A stretch of 33,563 bases of DNA from Lachnospiraceae bacterium UBA7225. Lineage in GTDB: Bacteria > Bacillota > Clostridia > Lachnospirales > Lachnospiraceae. The position numbers were made by a program, and so were the translations under genes. Numbering within the stretch: the stretch's first letter is position 1; each line of letters begins with the position of its first letter. Below are positions 15,321-23,954 of the stretch, in pieces. The notes beneath the pieces were generated by a model. That model was not told the origin of the DNA. It searched no databases and saw only the letters and a program-made list of their open reading frames with translations. The DNA lies in assembly GCA_002473385.1 (NCBI GenBank), contig DKTR01000102.1, forward strand, positions 976 through 34,538, read 5' to 3'.

Positions 15321-17779
15321 AAAAAGAGTCATTTAATGAAAACTGGATCTGCTACCAGACGGGAAAAAGAGAGGCGGCATTTGCCGTTTCTCTTCCCCAC
15401 GATGCCATGCTGCTGGATGAAAGATGCCAGGGCAGCGCAGGCGGTGTGAATAACGGCTGGGTGGATGCAAAGGATTACACATACGAAAAAACATTTATCG
15501 TTCCGGACGACTGGCGGGAGCAGGAGATCCTATTTTACTTTGAGGGAGTCTACCACCGGGCAACGGTTTATTTAAATGGAGAGAAGCTCTGCTGTCACGA
15601 GTACGGATATACGGGCTTTTTTGTGAATGTGACTGGAAAGCTGCATATAGGCGCGCAAAATATGCTGACGGTGACGGCGGTGAACAGTGACCAGCCAAAT
15701 TGCAGATGGTATTCCGGTACTGGAATTTATCGTCCCATCTGGCTGTACCGGCTGCCGAAGCGGCATGTCCGCCTGCAGGGAATAAAAATTACGACGCTGG
15801 ATTACCGTATGCCGCGCATCCGCGTACAGGTGCAGACCACTGGCAGCGGCAGTGTAAAAATTGAGATTCTGAAAGCAGAAGCATCAAAAATGCTGACAGG
15901 GATCCCGGAAAGAACAGCCAAAGAGGCAGAGCTGCAGCAGGATGAGATTGGCAGAGGAGATTTTTCACAGGTTCTGTGGACGGCAGAAGGAGAGACGAAC
16001 GGAACTTTTGAGCAGGAAATGGAGCTGACCGGTGCAAAATGCTGGGATACGGAGCATCCGCATCTGTATAACTGCCGTGTAACATTTGGGGGAGATGTGC
16101 AGGAGGAGCGCTTTGGAATCCGCATAGTAAAATGTGATGCTGCAAACGGCTTTACAATCAACGGTGAGCGTGTGATTCTGCGGGGAGCCTGCATTCACCA
16201 TGACAATGGGGTACTGGGTGCCTGTGCTTATGATTTTGCAGAATACCGGAAAATCCGGCTGTTAAAGGGAAACGGCTACAATGCCGTGCGTTCGGCGCAT
16301 AATCCCTGCTCGGAAGCGATACTGCGCGCCTGTGACGAGCTTGGAATGCTGATGATGGACGAATATACAGATATGTGGTATATTCATAAGACAAAGAATG
16401 ATTATGCCGCGGAAGTGGAGACGCATTACAGGGAAGACCTGAAGGCGATAGTGGATAAGGATTACAACCATCCGTCCGTGGTGCTGTATTCGACCGGAAA
16501 TGAGGTCTCGGAGACAGCGCAGAAGCGCGGAATAAAACTGTGCGGTGAGATGACAAAGCTGCTGTATGAGCTGGACGGCACGCGTCCTGTCACCTGCGGT
16601 GTCAATATTTTCTTCAATTTTTTAAGCTCTATGGGCTTTGGCGTTTACAGCGATAAGAAGGCGGAGCAGGAAGCAAAAAACACGAAGAAGAAAAAAGCGG
16701 TAGGCAGTGAATTTTTCAATAACCTTGCCGGGCTGATGGGCGCGGATTTCATGAAAACCGGAGCGACACTGTATCCCTGTGACGTTAAGACGCGGGATGC
16801 GTTTGCCGCTATGGACATTGCCGGGTATAACTACGGCATTAAGCGTTACAGACATGACCTGAAAAAATATCCGCAGCGTCTCATACTGGGCAGTGAGACC
16901 TTCTGTGAGGATGCCTATACTTTCTGGGAGCTGGCCAAAAAGCATCCGCGCATTATCGGCGATTTCGTATGGTCCGGCATGGATTACCTGGGAGAGGTCG
17001 GTGTGGGAAGCTGGGAATACGAGGACTACGCACCGGATTTCTCGCATGGAGAAGGCTGGGTGGCGGCAGGCTCCGGCAGAATCGATCTGACCGGCAGACC
17101 GCTTGCGGAGATGACGTATACGAAGGTGGCGTTTGAGCTGGAGAAAATCGGTATTGGCGTGGTGCCGGTACCCTATGCGGGGCAGAAGCATTCTCCGTCA
17201 GCATGGAAAATGACAAATGCGGTTGAGAGCTGGTCGTGGCATGGCTGCGCAGGAAAAAGGACGCAGGTGGAGGTATATGCGAGGGCAGATCATGTGTCGC
17301 TGTTTGTGAACGGCGAATGTGTGGGCACAAAGAAGCCGCAGAATGACTGCCGCGTGGTATTTGAGACGGTTTACCGGGACGGGAGCGTGCGCGCGGCAGC
17401 TTATGACGCGGCCGGAAGCGTGATTGCAGAAAAGGAGCTGAAAACTGCCGGGAGGGAAACAATTCTGACGGTTAAACCGGAGTGTGCGCATGTAAATGCA
17501 GAGGATCTGTGCTATGTCCGCCTGCAGTTTACAGACCGTGAGGGCACGCTGAAACCGATGATACGCGGGGACATCACCGTGCAGGTGGAGGGCGGAAAGC
17601 TTCTGGGACTTGGCAGTGCCTGTCCGTATTACACGAAAAGCTATCTGGGAAATGTGACGGATACCTATTACGGAGAAGCGCTGGCGGTAATCAGACCCGG
17701 AGGGGATGGAAATGTCCGTGTGACCGCCATGAACGGACAGGTGAAGGGACATGCCGAAATTAAGGTGGTGTGTTCATGA
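15317..17779 (+). CDS. GH2 glycoside hydrolase (beta-galactosidase/glucuronidase type)
   Basis: An 820-residue protein without signal peptide; ATG 15317 overlaps the previous stop by four bases and GAAGGA precedes it. Order of domains: GH2 sugar-binding sandwich (~1-150; YHRATVYLNGEKL, NCRWYSGTGIYRPIWL), immunoglobulin-like domain (~150-280), TIM barrel (RGACIHHDNGVLG, NAVRSAHNPCSE), then a C-terminal region with further Ig-like domains. Glu396 in TGNEVSE is the expected acid/base and Glu527 in LILGSETF the expected nucleophile. Members remove terminal beta-galactose, glucuronate, mannose or related residues; which one is not readable. It presumably acts inside on products freed by the membrane GH3. 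Its TGA overlaps the ATG of the GtrA-like gene. Confidence 0.9.
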   Translation: MKKESFNENWICYQTGKREAAFAVSLPHDAMLLDERCQGSAGGVNNGWVDAKDYTYEKTFIVPDDWREQEILFYFEGVYHRATVYLNGEKLCCHEYGYTGFFVNVTGKLHIGAQNMLTVTAVNSDQPNCRWYSGTGIYRPIWLYRLPKRHVRLQGIKITTLDYRMPRIRVQVQTTGSGSVKIEILKAEASKMLTGIPERTAKEAELQQDEIGRGDFSQVLWTAEGETNGTFEQEMELTGAKCWDTEHPHLYNCRVTFGGDVQEERFGIRIVKCDAANGFTINGERVILRGACIHHDNGVLGACAYDFAEYRKIRLLKGNGYNAVRSAHNPCSEAILRACDELGMLMMDEYTDMWYIHKTKNDYAAEVETHYREDLKAIVDKDYNHPSVVLYSTGNEVSETAQKRGIKLCGEMTKLLYELDGTRPVTCGVNIFFNFLSSMGFGVYSDKKAEQEAKNTKKKKAVGSEFFNNLAGLMGADFMKTGATLYPCDVKTRDAFAAMDIAGYNYGIKRYRHDLKKYPQRLILGSETFCEDAYTFWELAKKHPRIIGDFVWSGMDYLGEVGVGSWEYEDYAPDFSHGEGWVAAGSGRIDLTGRPLAEMTYTKVAFELEKIGIGVVPVPYAGQKHSPSAWKMTNAVESWSWHGCAGKRTQVEVYARADHVSLFVNGECVGTKKPQNDCRVVFETVYRDGSVRAAAYDAAGSVIAEKELKTAGRETILTVKPECAHVNAEDLCYVRLQFTDREGTLKPMIRGDITVQVEGGKLLGLGSACPYYTKSYLGNVTDTYYGEALAVIRPGGDGNVRVTAMNGQVKGHAEIKVVCS

Positions 17780-18375
17780 TGGCGGGCAGACACGCGAAAT
17801 GGGCGGCGTTTTCCCAAAATCATCCGAAAGCGGCGAAATGGATTCAGCAGCTTGCATATTTTTATGTGTTCAGCCTGAGTGTTACGGTTTTTCAGTATCT
17901 GATGTTTACGTTTCTGCCTTATGCGTTTGGTATCGGACTGGCAGGGACAGAGTTTATGTGGCCGCAGATTCCGGTTCATATCGCGGGTTATAGCTATAAA
18001 TGGAACATCCTGGGATATGATATCGCGCGCAATGCAGCGGGTGAAGTGGTGATCGGTGGCGGGCTTGGTTATTTTCTCAGTTATGAGACTGGCACCTTCC
18101 TGGCGCAGTGTATCAACTTCCCGCTTCAGAGAAACATCACATTTAAAAGTCATGGCAGAATTTCATGGCAGATCATGTGGTATTTCATTGCATGGGTGCT
18201 GATTTCCCTGTTTTGTAATGCAATCAACGGGCTTTGGATGCCGGTTGCCCAGCAGCATTTTTCAGCGGGCGTTTATAATATTCTGGTGGCGTTTATTACC
18301 GGCGGGGTTTCGATGGTGATTTATTTCTTCGTGTATAAAATCATTTTCCCGGAGGGAGAAGCCGGGAAACAATAA
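17776..18375 (+). CDS. GtrA-like membrane protein
   Basis: About 199 residues. ATG 17776 is preferred over an in-frame GTG at 17770: AAGGTGG (17762-17768) is seven bases upstream and the start overlaps the GH2 stop as ATGA. Four membrane segments can be seen and the motif CINFPLQRNITFKSHG matches the GtrA-type loop with its FxxNRxxTF-like pattern. GtrA-like proteins are linked to moving lipid-linked sugars across the membrane during glycan decoration. An insert between the first and second segments (IAGYSYKWNILGYDIA region) is longer than in small GtrA proteins. The last codons and the stop lie in the first unit of the 37-bp tandem repeat. Confidence 0.78.
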   Translation: MMAGRHAKWAAFSQNHPKAAKWIQQLAYFYVFSLSVTVFQYLMFTFLPYAFGIGLAGTEFMWPQIPVHIAGYSYKWNILGYDIARNAAGEVVIGGGLGYFLSYETGTFLAQCINFPLQRNITFKSHGRISWQIMWYFIAWVLISLFCNAINGLWMPVAQQHFSAGVYNILVAFITGGVSMVIYFFVYKIIFPEGEAGKQ

Positions 18376-18465
18376 GAGAACCGGATGTGGGGAAGAAGCC
18401 GGGAAACAATAAGAGAACCGGGTGTGGGGAAGAAGCCGGGAAACAATAAGAGAATCAGGCTGACG
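18358..18465 (+). repeat. 37-bp tandem repeat, about 2.9 copies
   Basis: Units begin at 18358, 18395 and 18432 with GAAGCCGGGAAACAATAAGA. Copies one and two differ at one base (CCGGAT versus CCGGGT); the third decays after AATAAGAGAA. The first copy contains the GtrA stop codon, so each copy also carries a pseudo 'EAGKQ-stop'. It fills the gap before the LytTR gene. There are no unique spacers, so it is not a CRISPR array. Confidence 0.95.
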
Positions 18466-18482
18466 GGGAAGCAGGAGAGATT

Positions 18483-19193
18483 ATGATAAAGGTAGCGGTT
18501 GCAGACGATGAACAAAAAGAATTAGATACATTGTGTGATTTCTTCCGGAAACTGCAGGCGGAGATCTGTGAGGAAATTTCGGTTGTCACTTTCACCAGCG
18601 GGGAGAGTTTGCTGGAGGGGTATGATCATTCCTTCGATTTAATCTGTCTTGATATTGATATGGGCGGAAAAACCGGCATGGAAACTGCACGGGATATCCG
18701 CCGCAGGGACGGACAGGTAATCATACTGTTTATCACCAACATGGCGCAGATGGCGATTCAGGGCTATGAGGTCCGGGCGCTGGATTTCATTGTGAAGCCA
18801 GTCAGTTACTATTCCTTTTCCATGAAGCTGCGCAGCGCGGTCAATCTGATTAAGAAGCGCCAGAGGCGCAACATTTTGCTCCCGACGGCGGGCGGCATCC
18901 AGAAAATATCCACTGACCAGCTCTATTATGCAGAGGTGGACGGACATTATCTTTATTATCACACCACGCAGGGGGTGTTTAAACAGAAGGCATCCCTGAA
19001 GGAACTGGAGGATAAGCTGGCGGGGCTTTCGTTTAAGCGCTGCAATAACTGTTATCTTGTGAACCTGAAGTTTGTAGATTGTGTAAACAGGGACGATATC
19101 CAGATTGCAGGTGAGTGGCTGAAAATCAGCAGACCGCGGAAGCGGGAATTTTTGCAGGCGCTGGCAAACTATATGGGAGGAATTGATTTATGA
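18483..19193 (+). CDS. LytTR-family response regulator
   Basis: A 236-residue protein with CAGGAGAG before ATG 18483. The N-terminal receiver has VAVADDEQKE, phospho-acceptor Asp in LICLDIDMGGKTG and Lys in FIVKPVSYY. The C-terminal ~100 residues are a LytTR DNA-binding domain (YYAEVDGHYLYYHT, LEDKLAGLSFKRCNNCYLVN). Such AgrA/ComE-like regulators bind pairs of direct repeats. The partner kinase is the next gene, overlapping by four bases. Placement after the membrane GH3-GH2-GtrA genes suggests it controls them, probably from the promoter region upstream of 11920; I could not find a convincing LytTR site there. Confidence 0.92.
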   Translation: MIKVAVADDEQKELDTLCDFFRKLQAEICEEISVVTFTSGESLLEGYDHSFDLICLDIDMGGKTGMETARDIRRRDGQVIILFITNMAQMAIQGYEVRALDFIVKPVSYYSFSMKLRSAVNLIKKRQRRNILLPTAGGIQKISTDQLYYAEVDGHYLYYHTTQGVFKQKASLKELEDKLAGLSFKRCNNCYLVNLKFVDCVNRDDIQIAGEWLKISRPRKREFLQALANYMGGIDL

Positions 19194-20473
19194 TGGAACA
19201 ATGGGAAAAGATTTCCTATATAGTACAATTAATTGTGGCGTGTTCCCTGTTTATGGTCCACTGCAGAAAGCGTGCAGGTTTTGTGCCCCGGATGATCTTA
19301 TGCTCCGGGGCATTTGTGCTGGTTTCCTGGTGGATAAACAGTATTCTGGAAAATCAGAAATTTTCCATCTGGATTGTGCTGTACTGGGCGGCTTTTCTGC
19401 TGGCGTGCGTGCTGCTGATGTATATTTGTCTGGAGGGAAGTGTACTGCAGGCGGCGTACTGTGCAATATGTGCCTGTGCTATGCAGCATGTGGCTTTTGA
19501 TATGAATGAGATTTATCTTGAGCTTGGGGGCAGCAGCCCTTTCATGCAGGTGCTCATGTACGCAGCGGTTTATCTGTTGTTTTATCAGTTGTTTGCACGG
19601 AAAATGAATGGGCATGGGGACAGCCGTATCAGCCTGGAATCGCTGTTTCCGCTGGCGACCATCATTATCATTGTGTGGATTCTGAGTGTGATGGAGAACT
19701 CCGGTCTGGATTACTTCCAGGCGAAAGCCGGGAGCCGGATTTTTTACCGCATTATCGATGCACTGTGCTGTTTTTACGTACTCTGGGTACAGGCGAACCA
19801 GAGGGAAAAGCTGATCCTGAAGCAGGAACTGGATGGAATTAATACAGCGTGGATGCTGCAAAAAGAACAATATGTGATCAAACAGGAAATTATCGACAGC
19901 ATTAACCGCAAATGTCACGATTTAAAGCATCAGCTCCGCGCGCTGCGCCAGATGACAGATGAAGAGGAAAAAGAGACCTATTTTAATGAAATGGAGCATG
20001 ACATTATGATTTATGATACCGCTGTGAATACTGGAAATAGGGCGCTGGATGTTATTTTGATGGATAAAGGTCTGTTTTGCAAGAATCATGATATCCAGTG
20101 GACCTGTATGGCAGACGGTTCCCGCCTGGGCTTCATGAGGATTGAGGATATTTATGCTATTTTCGGCAATGCGCTGGACAATGCTATTACCGCGGTGACA
20201 GCAATTTCCGAGCCGCAGAAACGTGTGATTTCATTGAAAATGATCACACAGAATAATATTCTGGTAATCCAGGTGCAGAATTATTATGAGACATCGCTTC
20301 AATTCGAACAGGGGCTTCCGGTGACGACAAAGAGTGACCGGCAGGAGCATGGATACGGAATGAAGAGCATCCGCCATATTGCGGAAAAATACGGCGGAAC
20401 CATCACGGTTGATGCAAAAGAACAGATTTTCACTCTGCAGATACTCATTCCGCTGGGACAGGGTATTTTTTGA
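19190..20473 (+). CDS. GHKL sensor histidine kinase (AgrC-like)
   Basis: A 427-residue protein; ATG 19190 follows GGGAGGA by nine bases and overlaps the LytTR stop. About six membrane segments fill residues 1-205, the usual design of AgrC/YehU-type sensors that read peptides or membrane signals. The cytosolic part has the H-box NRKCHDLKHQLRAL, the N-box IFGNALDNAITAV and the G-box EHGYGMKSIRHIAEKYGG. It should phosphorylate the preceding LytTR regulator. No peptide pheromone gene or AgrB-like protease is seen nearby, so the signal may be glycan- or membrane-related. The gene ends without an obvious terminator. Confidence 0.92.
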   Translation: MMEQWEKISYIVQLIVACSLFMVHCRKRAGFVPRMILCSGAFVLVSWWINSILENQKFSIWIVLYWAAFLLACVLLMYICLEGSVLQAAYCAICACAMQHVAFDMNEIYLELGGSSPFMQVLMYAAVYLLFYQLFARKMNGHGDSRISLESLFPLATIIIIVWILSVMENSGLDYFQAKAGSRIFYRIIDALCCFYVLWVQANQREKLILKQELDGINTAWMLQKEQYVIKQEIIDSINRKCHDLKHQLRALRQMTDEEEKETYFNEMEHDIMIYDTAVNTGNRALDVILMDKGLFCKNHDIQWTCMADGSRLGFMRIEDIYAIFGNALDNAITAVTAISEPQKRVISLKMITQNNILVIQVQNYYETSLQFEQGLPVTTKSDRQEHGYGMKSIRHIAEKYGGTITVDAKEQIFTLQILIPLGQGIF

Positions 20474-20483
20474 CATTCGGGTA

Positions 20484-20512
20484 TTGTGAATGAAGTGAAA
20501 TTTCAGTATAAT
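20484..20512 (+). promoter_or_regulatory. Sigma-A-type promoter for the OmpR/HAMP-kinase operon
   Basis: TTGTGA (20484-20489), 17 bases, TATAAT (20507-20512). It lies 63 bases before the response regulator start, so this system is transcribed separately from the LytTR pair. Confidence 0.65.
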
Positions 20513-20574
20513 AAAATAGAATTTTTGAGATATTTCCGGAATATGTCACACAAAAGAAATGTTGGGGGAGAAAA

Positions 20575-21228
20575 ATGATTAAAATACTGATTGTGGAGGA
20601 TGAGGAAGCCATCGCGCATCTGATTAAGATGAATCTGGTGAAGGCGGGCTACCAGTGTGAGCTCGCGTTCGATGGGGAGGAGGCGGCAGATAAGATCGCG
20701 GAAAAAAGCTATGATCTGATTCTGCTGGATATCATGCTGCCGAAGCTGAATGGCTATGAGGTGCTGGAGTATGCGAAATCGGTGGATATCCCGGTAATTT
20801 TTCTGACGGCGATGGGAGAGACGCAGCAGAAGGTGAAGGGGCTGCGGATGGGCGCGGAGGATTATATTGCAAAGCCCTTTGAGATTGCGGAACTGCTGGC
20901 GCGTGTGGAGACGGTGCTGCGCCGCTATAAAAAAACAGAGCAGCACCAGAAGCTGTACGATATTGAAATTGATACGCAGTCGCGAAGAGTGACGCGCGAC
21001 GGCAGGGAAGTGGATCTGACGACGAAGGAGTATGAGCTGCTGCTGTTATTTGTGCGCAACAAGAACCGCGCATTGTACCGGGAGACTATCTACGAAAGCG
21101 TGTGGGGCGGCGAATACAGCGGTGCGGGCAGGACGGTCGATCTGCACGTGCAGCGTTTAAAGAAAAAACTTGGTCTGGAGGAGCACATCACCGCTATTTA
21201 TAAGGTCGGTTACCGGCTGGAAGTCTGA
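20575..21228 (+). CDS. OmpR/PhoB-family response regulator
   Basis: A 217-residue protein, GGGGGAG before ATG 20575. Receiver: ILIVEDEEA with the acidic pair, LILLDIMLPKLNG with the phospho-acceptor Asp, VIFLTAMGE, and DYIAKPFEIAELLARV with the conserved Lys. The C-terminal winged helix is clear (LTTKEYELLLLFVRNKNRAL, RTVDLHVQRLKKKLG, KVGYRLEV). It is a DNA-binding regulator activated by the kinase encoded 28 bases downstream. The targets cannot be read; a membrane-stress or antimicrobial response is common for such trios but not shown here. Confidence 0.94.
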   Translation: MIKILIVEDEEAIAHLIKMNLVKAGYQCELAFDGEEAADKIAEKSYDLILLDIMLPKLNGYEVLEYAKSVDIPVIFLTAMGETQQKVKGLRMGAEDYIAKPFEIAELLARVETVLRRYKKTEQHQKLYDIEIDTQSRRVTRDGREVDLTTKEYELLLLFVRNKNRALYRETIYESVWGGEYSGAGRTVDLHVQRLKKKLGLEEHITAIYKVGYRLEV

Positions 21229-21256
21229 AACGGAGCGGAAGATAACAGGGGGACGC

Positions 21257-22699
21257 ATGAAACTATCCTGGAAACTATTTTTTTTAACAACGCCGATTTT
21301 TATATTGTTTTTGACGCTGACAGGCTCCTGGGTGATCCAGGAAAGCTTTCAGAGAAGTCTGCAGCAGGAAATCAGGCGCTGCATGGCGGAAAACCAGCTT
21401 TTTCAGAATTCCTATGAGCTTACCAGATATAATCTGTCGAAGGAGCAGCTCTCCAAGGTATCGGTGGGCTGGCTGGTGGAGAGTTTTCACCGCAATGATG
21501 GACAGAGCGGCAGCAATACGCGTGTTTATGATGAAAGCGGCAGTATTTTATATCAGGATACCGGTGTGCAGGTACCGAATAACATCCGGGAACAGCTTAC
21601 GGTGGAAAACAATACCGGGTATGAGCTGGTGCAGTGGCATGAAAAAACATATCTGGTCGTTATGAGCGTGACCAGTTTTTCACAATATATAGAGACAACG
21701 GCGGATATTTCCGATCTCTTTGAAAGCCGTTCGGAAATGTATGCAAGATATCAGACAGGAATGCTGTTTGTCTGTATGGTGGCGGGTTGTCTGATTCTGA
21801 TTGTTATTTTTGCTGTCATGAAAAATGTACAGAAGCTTTCTGCGGCAGTACGCAGCTTTGCCGGGGGACAGTATGGTGTGCGCGCAGAGGTAAACAGCCG
21901 TGATGAGATTGGTGCGCTGGCGGCAGATTTTAACTGGATGGCGGATGCCATGAGTGTCCAGATGGGAAAGCTGCAGAGTGAGGTGGAACGGCAGGAGGAA
22001 TTTACTTCTGCATTTGCGCATGAGCTGAAAACGCCGCTCACCTCTATTATCGGCTATGCGGATACCCTGCGGCAGATGGAGCTTTCAAGAGAAGAGACAG
22101 ATATGTGCGCGAATTATATTTATCATCAGGGAAAGCGTCTGCAGTCGCTTTCTTATAAGCTGCTGGAACTGATGATGGTTGGCAGGCAGGATTTTTTGCA
22201 AAAGGAGATATCTGCGCAGGAATTTCTGCAGGAAATCGGAGATACAGTCGCTCCGGCATTGAAGGAAAAAGGAATTATCCTGGATATCCAGGCGCAGAAG
22301 GGCGTGATTTATGGTGACCAGGATTTACTCTCTACGGTATTTATCAATTTTCTGGATAATGCCAGGAAGGCTTCGCAGAGCGGGCAGCATATCCGGTTGA
22401 ACGGATATGTAAATGGTTCCGGCTACATCATTACCGTGGAGGATGAGGGGCGCGGGATACCGGAGGAATCATTAAACCGCATTACGGAGGCATTTTACAT
22501 GGCGGATAAATCACGTGCGCGCAAAGAGGGCGGAGCAGGGCTTGGGCTGGCGCTTTGTCGGAAAATTCTGGAGGTCCACAAGGCGCTCTGGAAGATTGAA
22601 AGTGAGCAGGATAAGGGAACCAGGATTACAGTCTGTCTGAGAAACAGCCAGATGGAACGGAAAGAGAGGAGAGAGCGCAGGAGGAAAGATGTCGGATAA
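21257..22699 (+). CDS. HAMP-domain sensor histidine kinase
   Basis: Start ATG 21257 after CAGGGGGAC; the frame is open into the regulator gene but has no ribosome site there. The 480-residue protein has a first membrane segment at ~7-27, an extracellular domain of ~135 residues, a second segment at ~170-190, then HAMP (NVQKLSAAVRSFAGGQYGVR), the H-box FAHELKTPLTSIIGYADTLR, N-box INFLDNARKA, G1 DEGRGIPEES and G2 GGAGLGLALCRKIL. It pairs with the regulator at 20575. Its 3' end overlaps the next gene by 11 bases, so the third protein is part of the same unit. Confidence 0.94.
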   Translation: MKLSWKLFFLTTPIFILFLTLTGSWVIQESFQRSLQQEIRRCMAENQLFQNSYELTRYNLSKEQLSKVSVGWLVESFHRNDGQSGSNTRVYDESGSILYQDTGVQVPNNIREQLTVENNTGYELVQWHEKTYLVVMSVTSFSQYIETTADISDLFESRSEMYARYQTGMLFVCMVAGCLILIVIFAVMKNVQKLSAAVRSFAGGQYGVRAEVNSRDEIGALAADFNWMADAMSVQMGKLQSEVERQEEFTSAFAHELKTPLTSIIGYADTLRQMELSREETDMCANYIYHQGKRLQSLSYKLLELMMVGRQDFLQKEISAQEFLQEIGDTVAPALKEKGIILDIQAQKGVIYGDQDLLSTVFINFLDNARKASQSGQHIRLNGYVNGSGYIITVEDEGRGIPEESLNRITEAFYMADKSRARKEGGAGLGLALCRKILEVHKALWKIESEQDKGTRITVCLRNSQMERKERRERRRKDVG

Positions 22700-23783
22700 A
22701 AAGAAAACCAAAATGATTCTGGCATATGCGGCAGGCATTCTGATCCTGGCGCTGTGTATAGCTGCCGCCTGGTTTTTACCGGAGATATATGGCAAGTGGC
22801 AGGATCAGCGGCTGATCGGTCAGGTGCAGCTCTCTGACCGCGAGGAGATTGATTTTCTGGACGGTGATATACTGGATCAGATCGCCAGATGGCAGGAGCT
22901 GGAGGCATGCGCCGATTTTTTCTGGGAAAATGGCGAAGAATGGTACAGTGCTATCGAAACAGACTGGGACGGTTATATGGACGCATGTGAAGAGGAGGCA
23001 GAGACGTGGCGCGACAGCGGGCTGCTTCCATTACCGGAGAATAAGCTTGATTTCAGAGGAAAATCAACCTATTTTTATGAATGCCGCACGCTTCTGGCAG
23101 GGGAAAATACCATTCCGGTGGTAATTTTTTCTTTTTCACTGTCAAATGATTTTGCAGCGGATGAGGATGACGGCTGCGTTACGATTGTTCTGGATATCGA
23201 AACCAAAAAGGCATATTACATATCTGTTACCGGAATAGACGTGCGGGAGTATATGGCAGAGCAGCTTGGGTATCTTTCTTTGGAGGATATGAGCAGAAAA
23301 CTGGTGGAGAGCGGCAGGAAGGTGAACAATGTCAGCCCGGATACGTCCGGGATGAATTTTGCCGCTGTCTGCGGTGCAGATGCTGCTTCCGTGACAGCAT
23401 ATCCCGGAAGCCTGGAGCTGGACGTGGAAGTGGGATATGATTCTTTCAAGGCGAAGGCACAGCGGCGCGTAATAGTAGGTGAAAATTATATGAATGCCAT
23501 GGGAACGGGGCAGATGACCGGATACGGACTTGCAGTGATGTTTGGTCCGACCAGTAATCCGGAGGTTTTTGCGGAATGTTTATATCTGGAGGGCACAGAC
23601 GATTATTGGCAATGGCGCAATGTTGACTGGCTGGATAGTACAGAGATATTCTGCGATGTACTGTATTCAGAGGAGGTATATTCCGATGAGGCAGATGCTA
23701 AGGAAGATGGGATAATTGTTTTTCAAGAAGAGACAGAGACATTTTTCAGGTCATCCTATCCGGACAGTCAGTCCCAGCCGTAG
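22689..23783 (+). CDS. Membrane-anchored protein of unknown function, third member of the two-component operon
   Basis: A 364-residue protein; GCAGGAGGAAAG precedes ATG 22689. One membrane segment (~9-30) with a lysine-rich cytosolic start (MSDKKKTK) puts a ~330-residue acidic domain outside. The domain is rich in Asp, Glu, Tyr and Trp and ends in a Ser/Gln/Pro tail; I see no catalytic motif or lipobox. It overlaps the kinase gene. By analogy with kinase-associated anchored proteins such as YycH/YycI it may tune the kinase, but there is no sequence similarity that I can recognise. No clear terminator follows. Confidence 0.8.
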   Translation: MSDKKKTKMILAYAAGILILALCIAAAWFLPEIYGKWQDQRLIGQVQLSDREEIDFLDGDILDQIARWQELEACADFFWENGEEWYSAIETDWDGYMDACEEEAETWRDSGLLPLPENKLDFRGKSTYFYECRTLLAGENTIPVVIFSFSLSNDFAADEDDGCVTIVLDIETKKAYYISVTGIDVREYMAEQLGYLSLEDMSRKLVESGRKVNNVSPDTSGMNFAAVCGADAASVTAYPGSLELDVEVGYDSFKAKAQRRVIVGENYMNAMGTGQMTGYGLAVMFGPTSNPEVFAECLYLEGTDDYWQWRNVDWLDSTEIFCDVLYSEEVYSDEADAKEDGIIVFQEETETFFRSSYPDSQSQP

Positions 23784-23954
23784 CGGAGCGAAGACACCAT
23801 GGACATAAAATACATGCAAGCATGAAACGCATGACCTTTTGACCCTGGTATCATAATATGTGAAAAGATACAATTTTGATACAGTTTTGAAGAGATTTTG
23901 ATGCATGCCGGAGTTATCCTTTCTGCAGAAACAGACAGAAAGGGAGTGGCAGGC

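Noticed and set aside
18358..18465. Possible CRISPR array
   Set aside because: Units are directly adjacent with no unique spacers, only ~2.9 copies, and there are no cas genes.
23874..23902. Three TTTTGA motifs spaced ~12 bases before the MurE-like gene as an operator array
   Set aside because: The motif is very short in an AT-rich spacer and no promoter could be placed relative to it.
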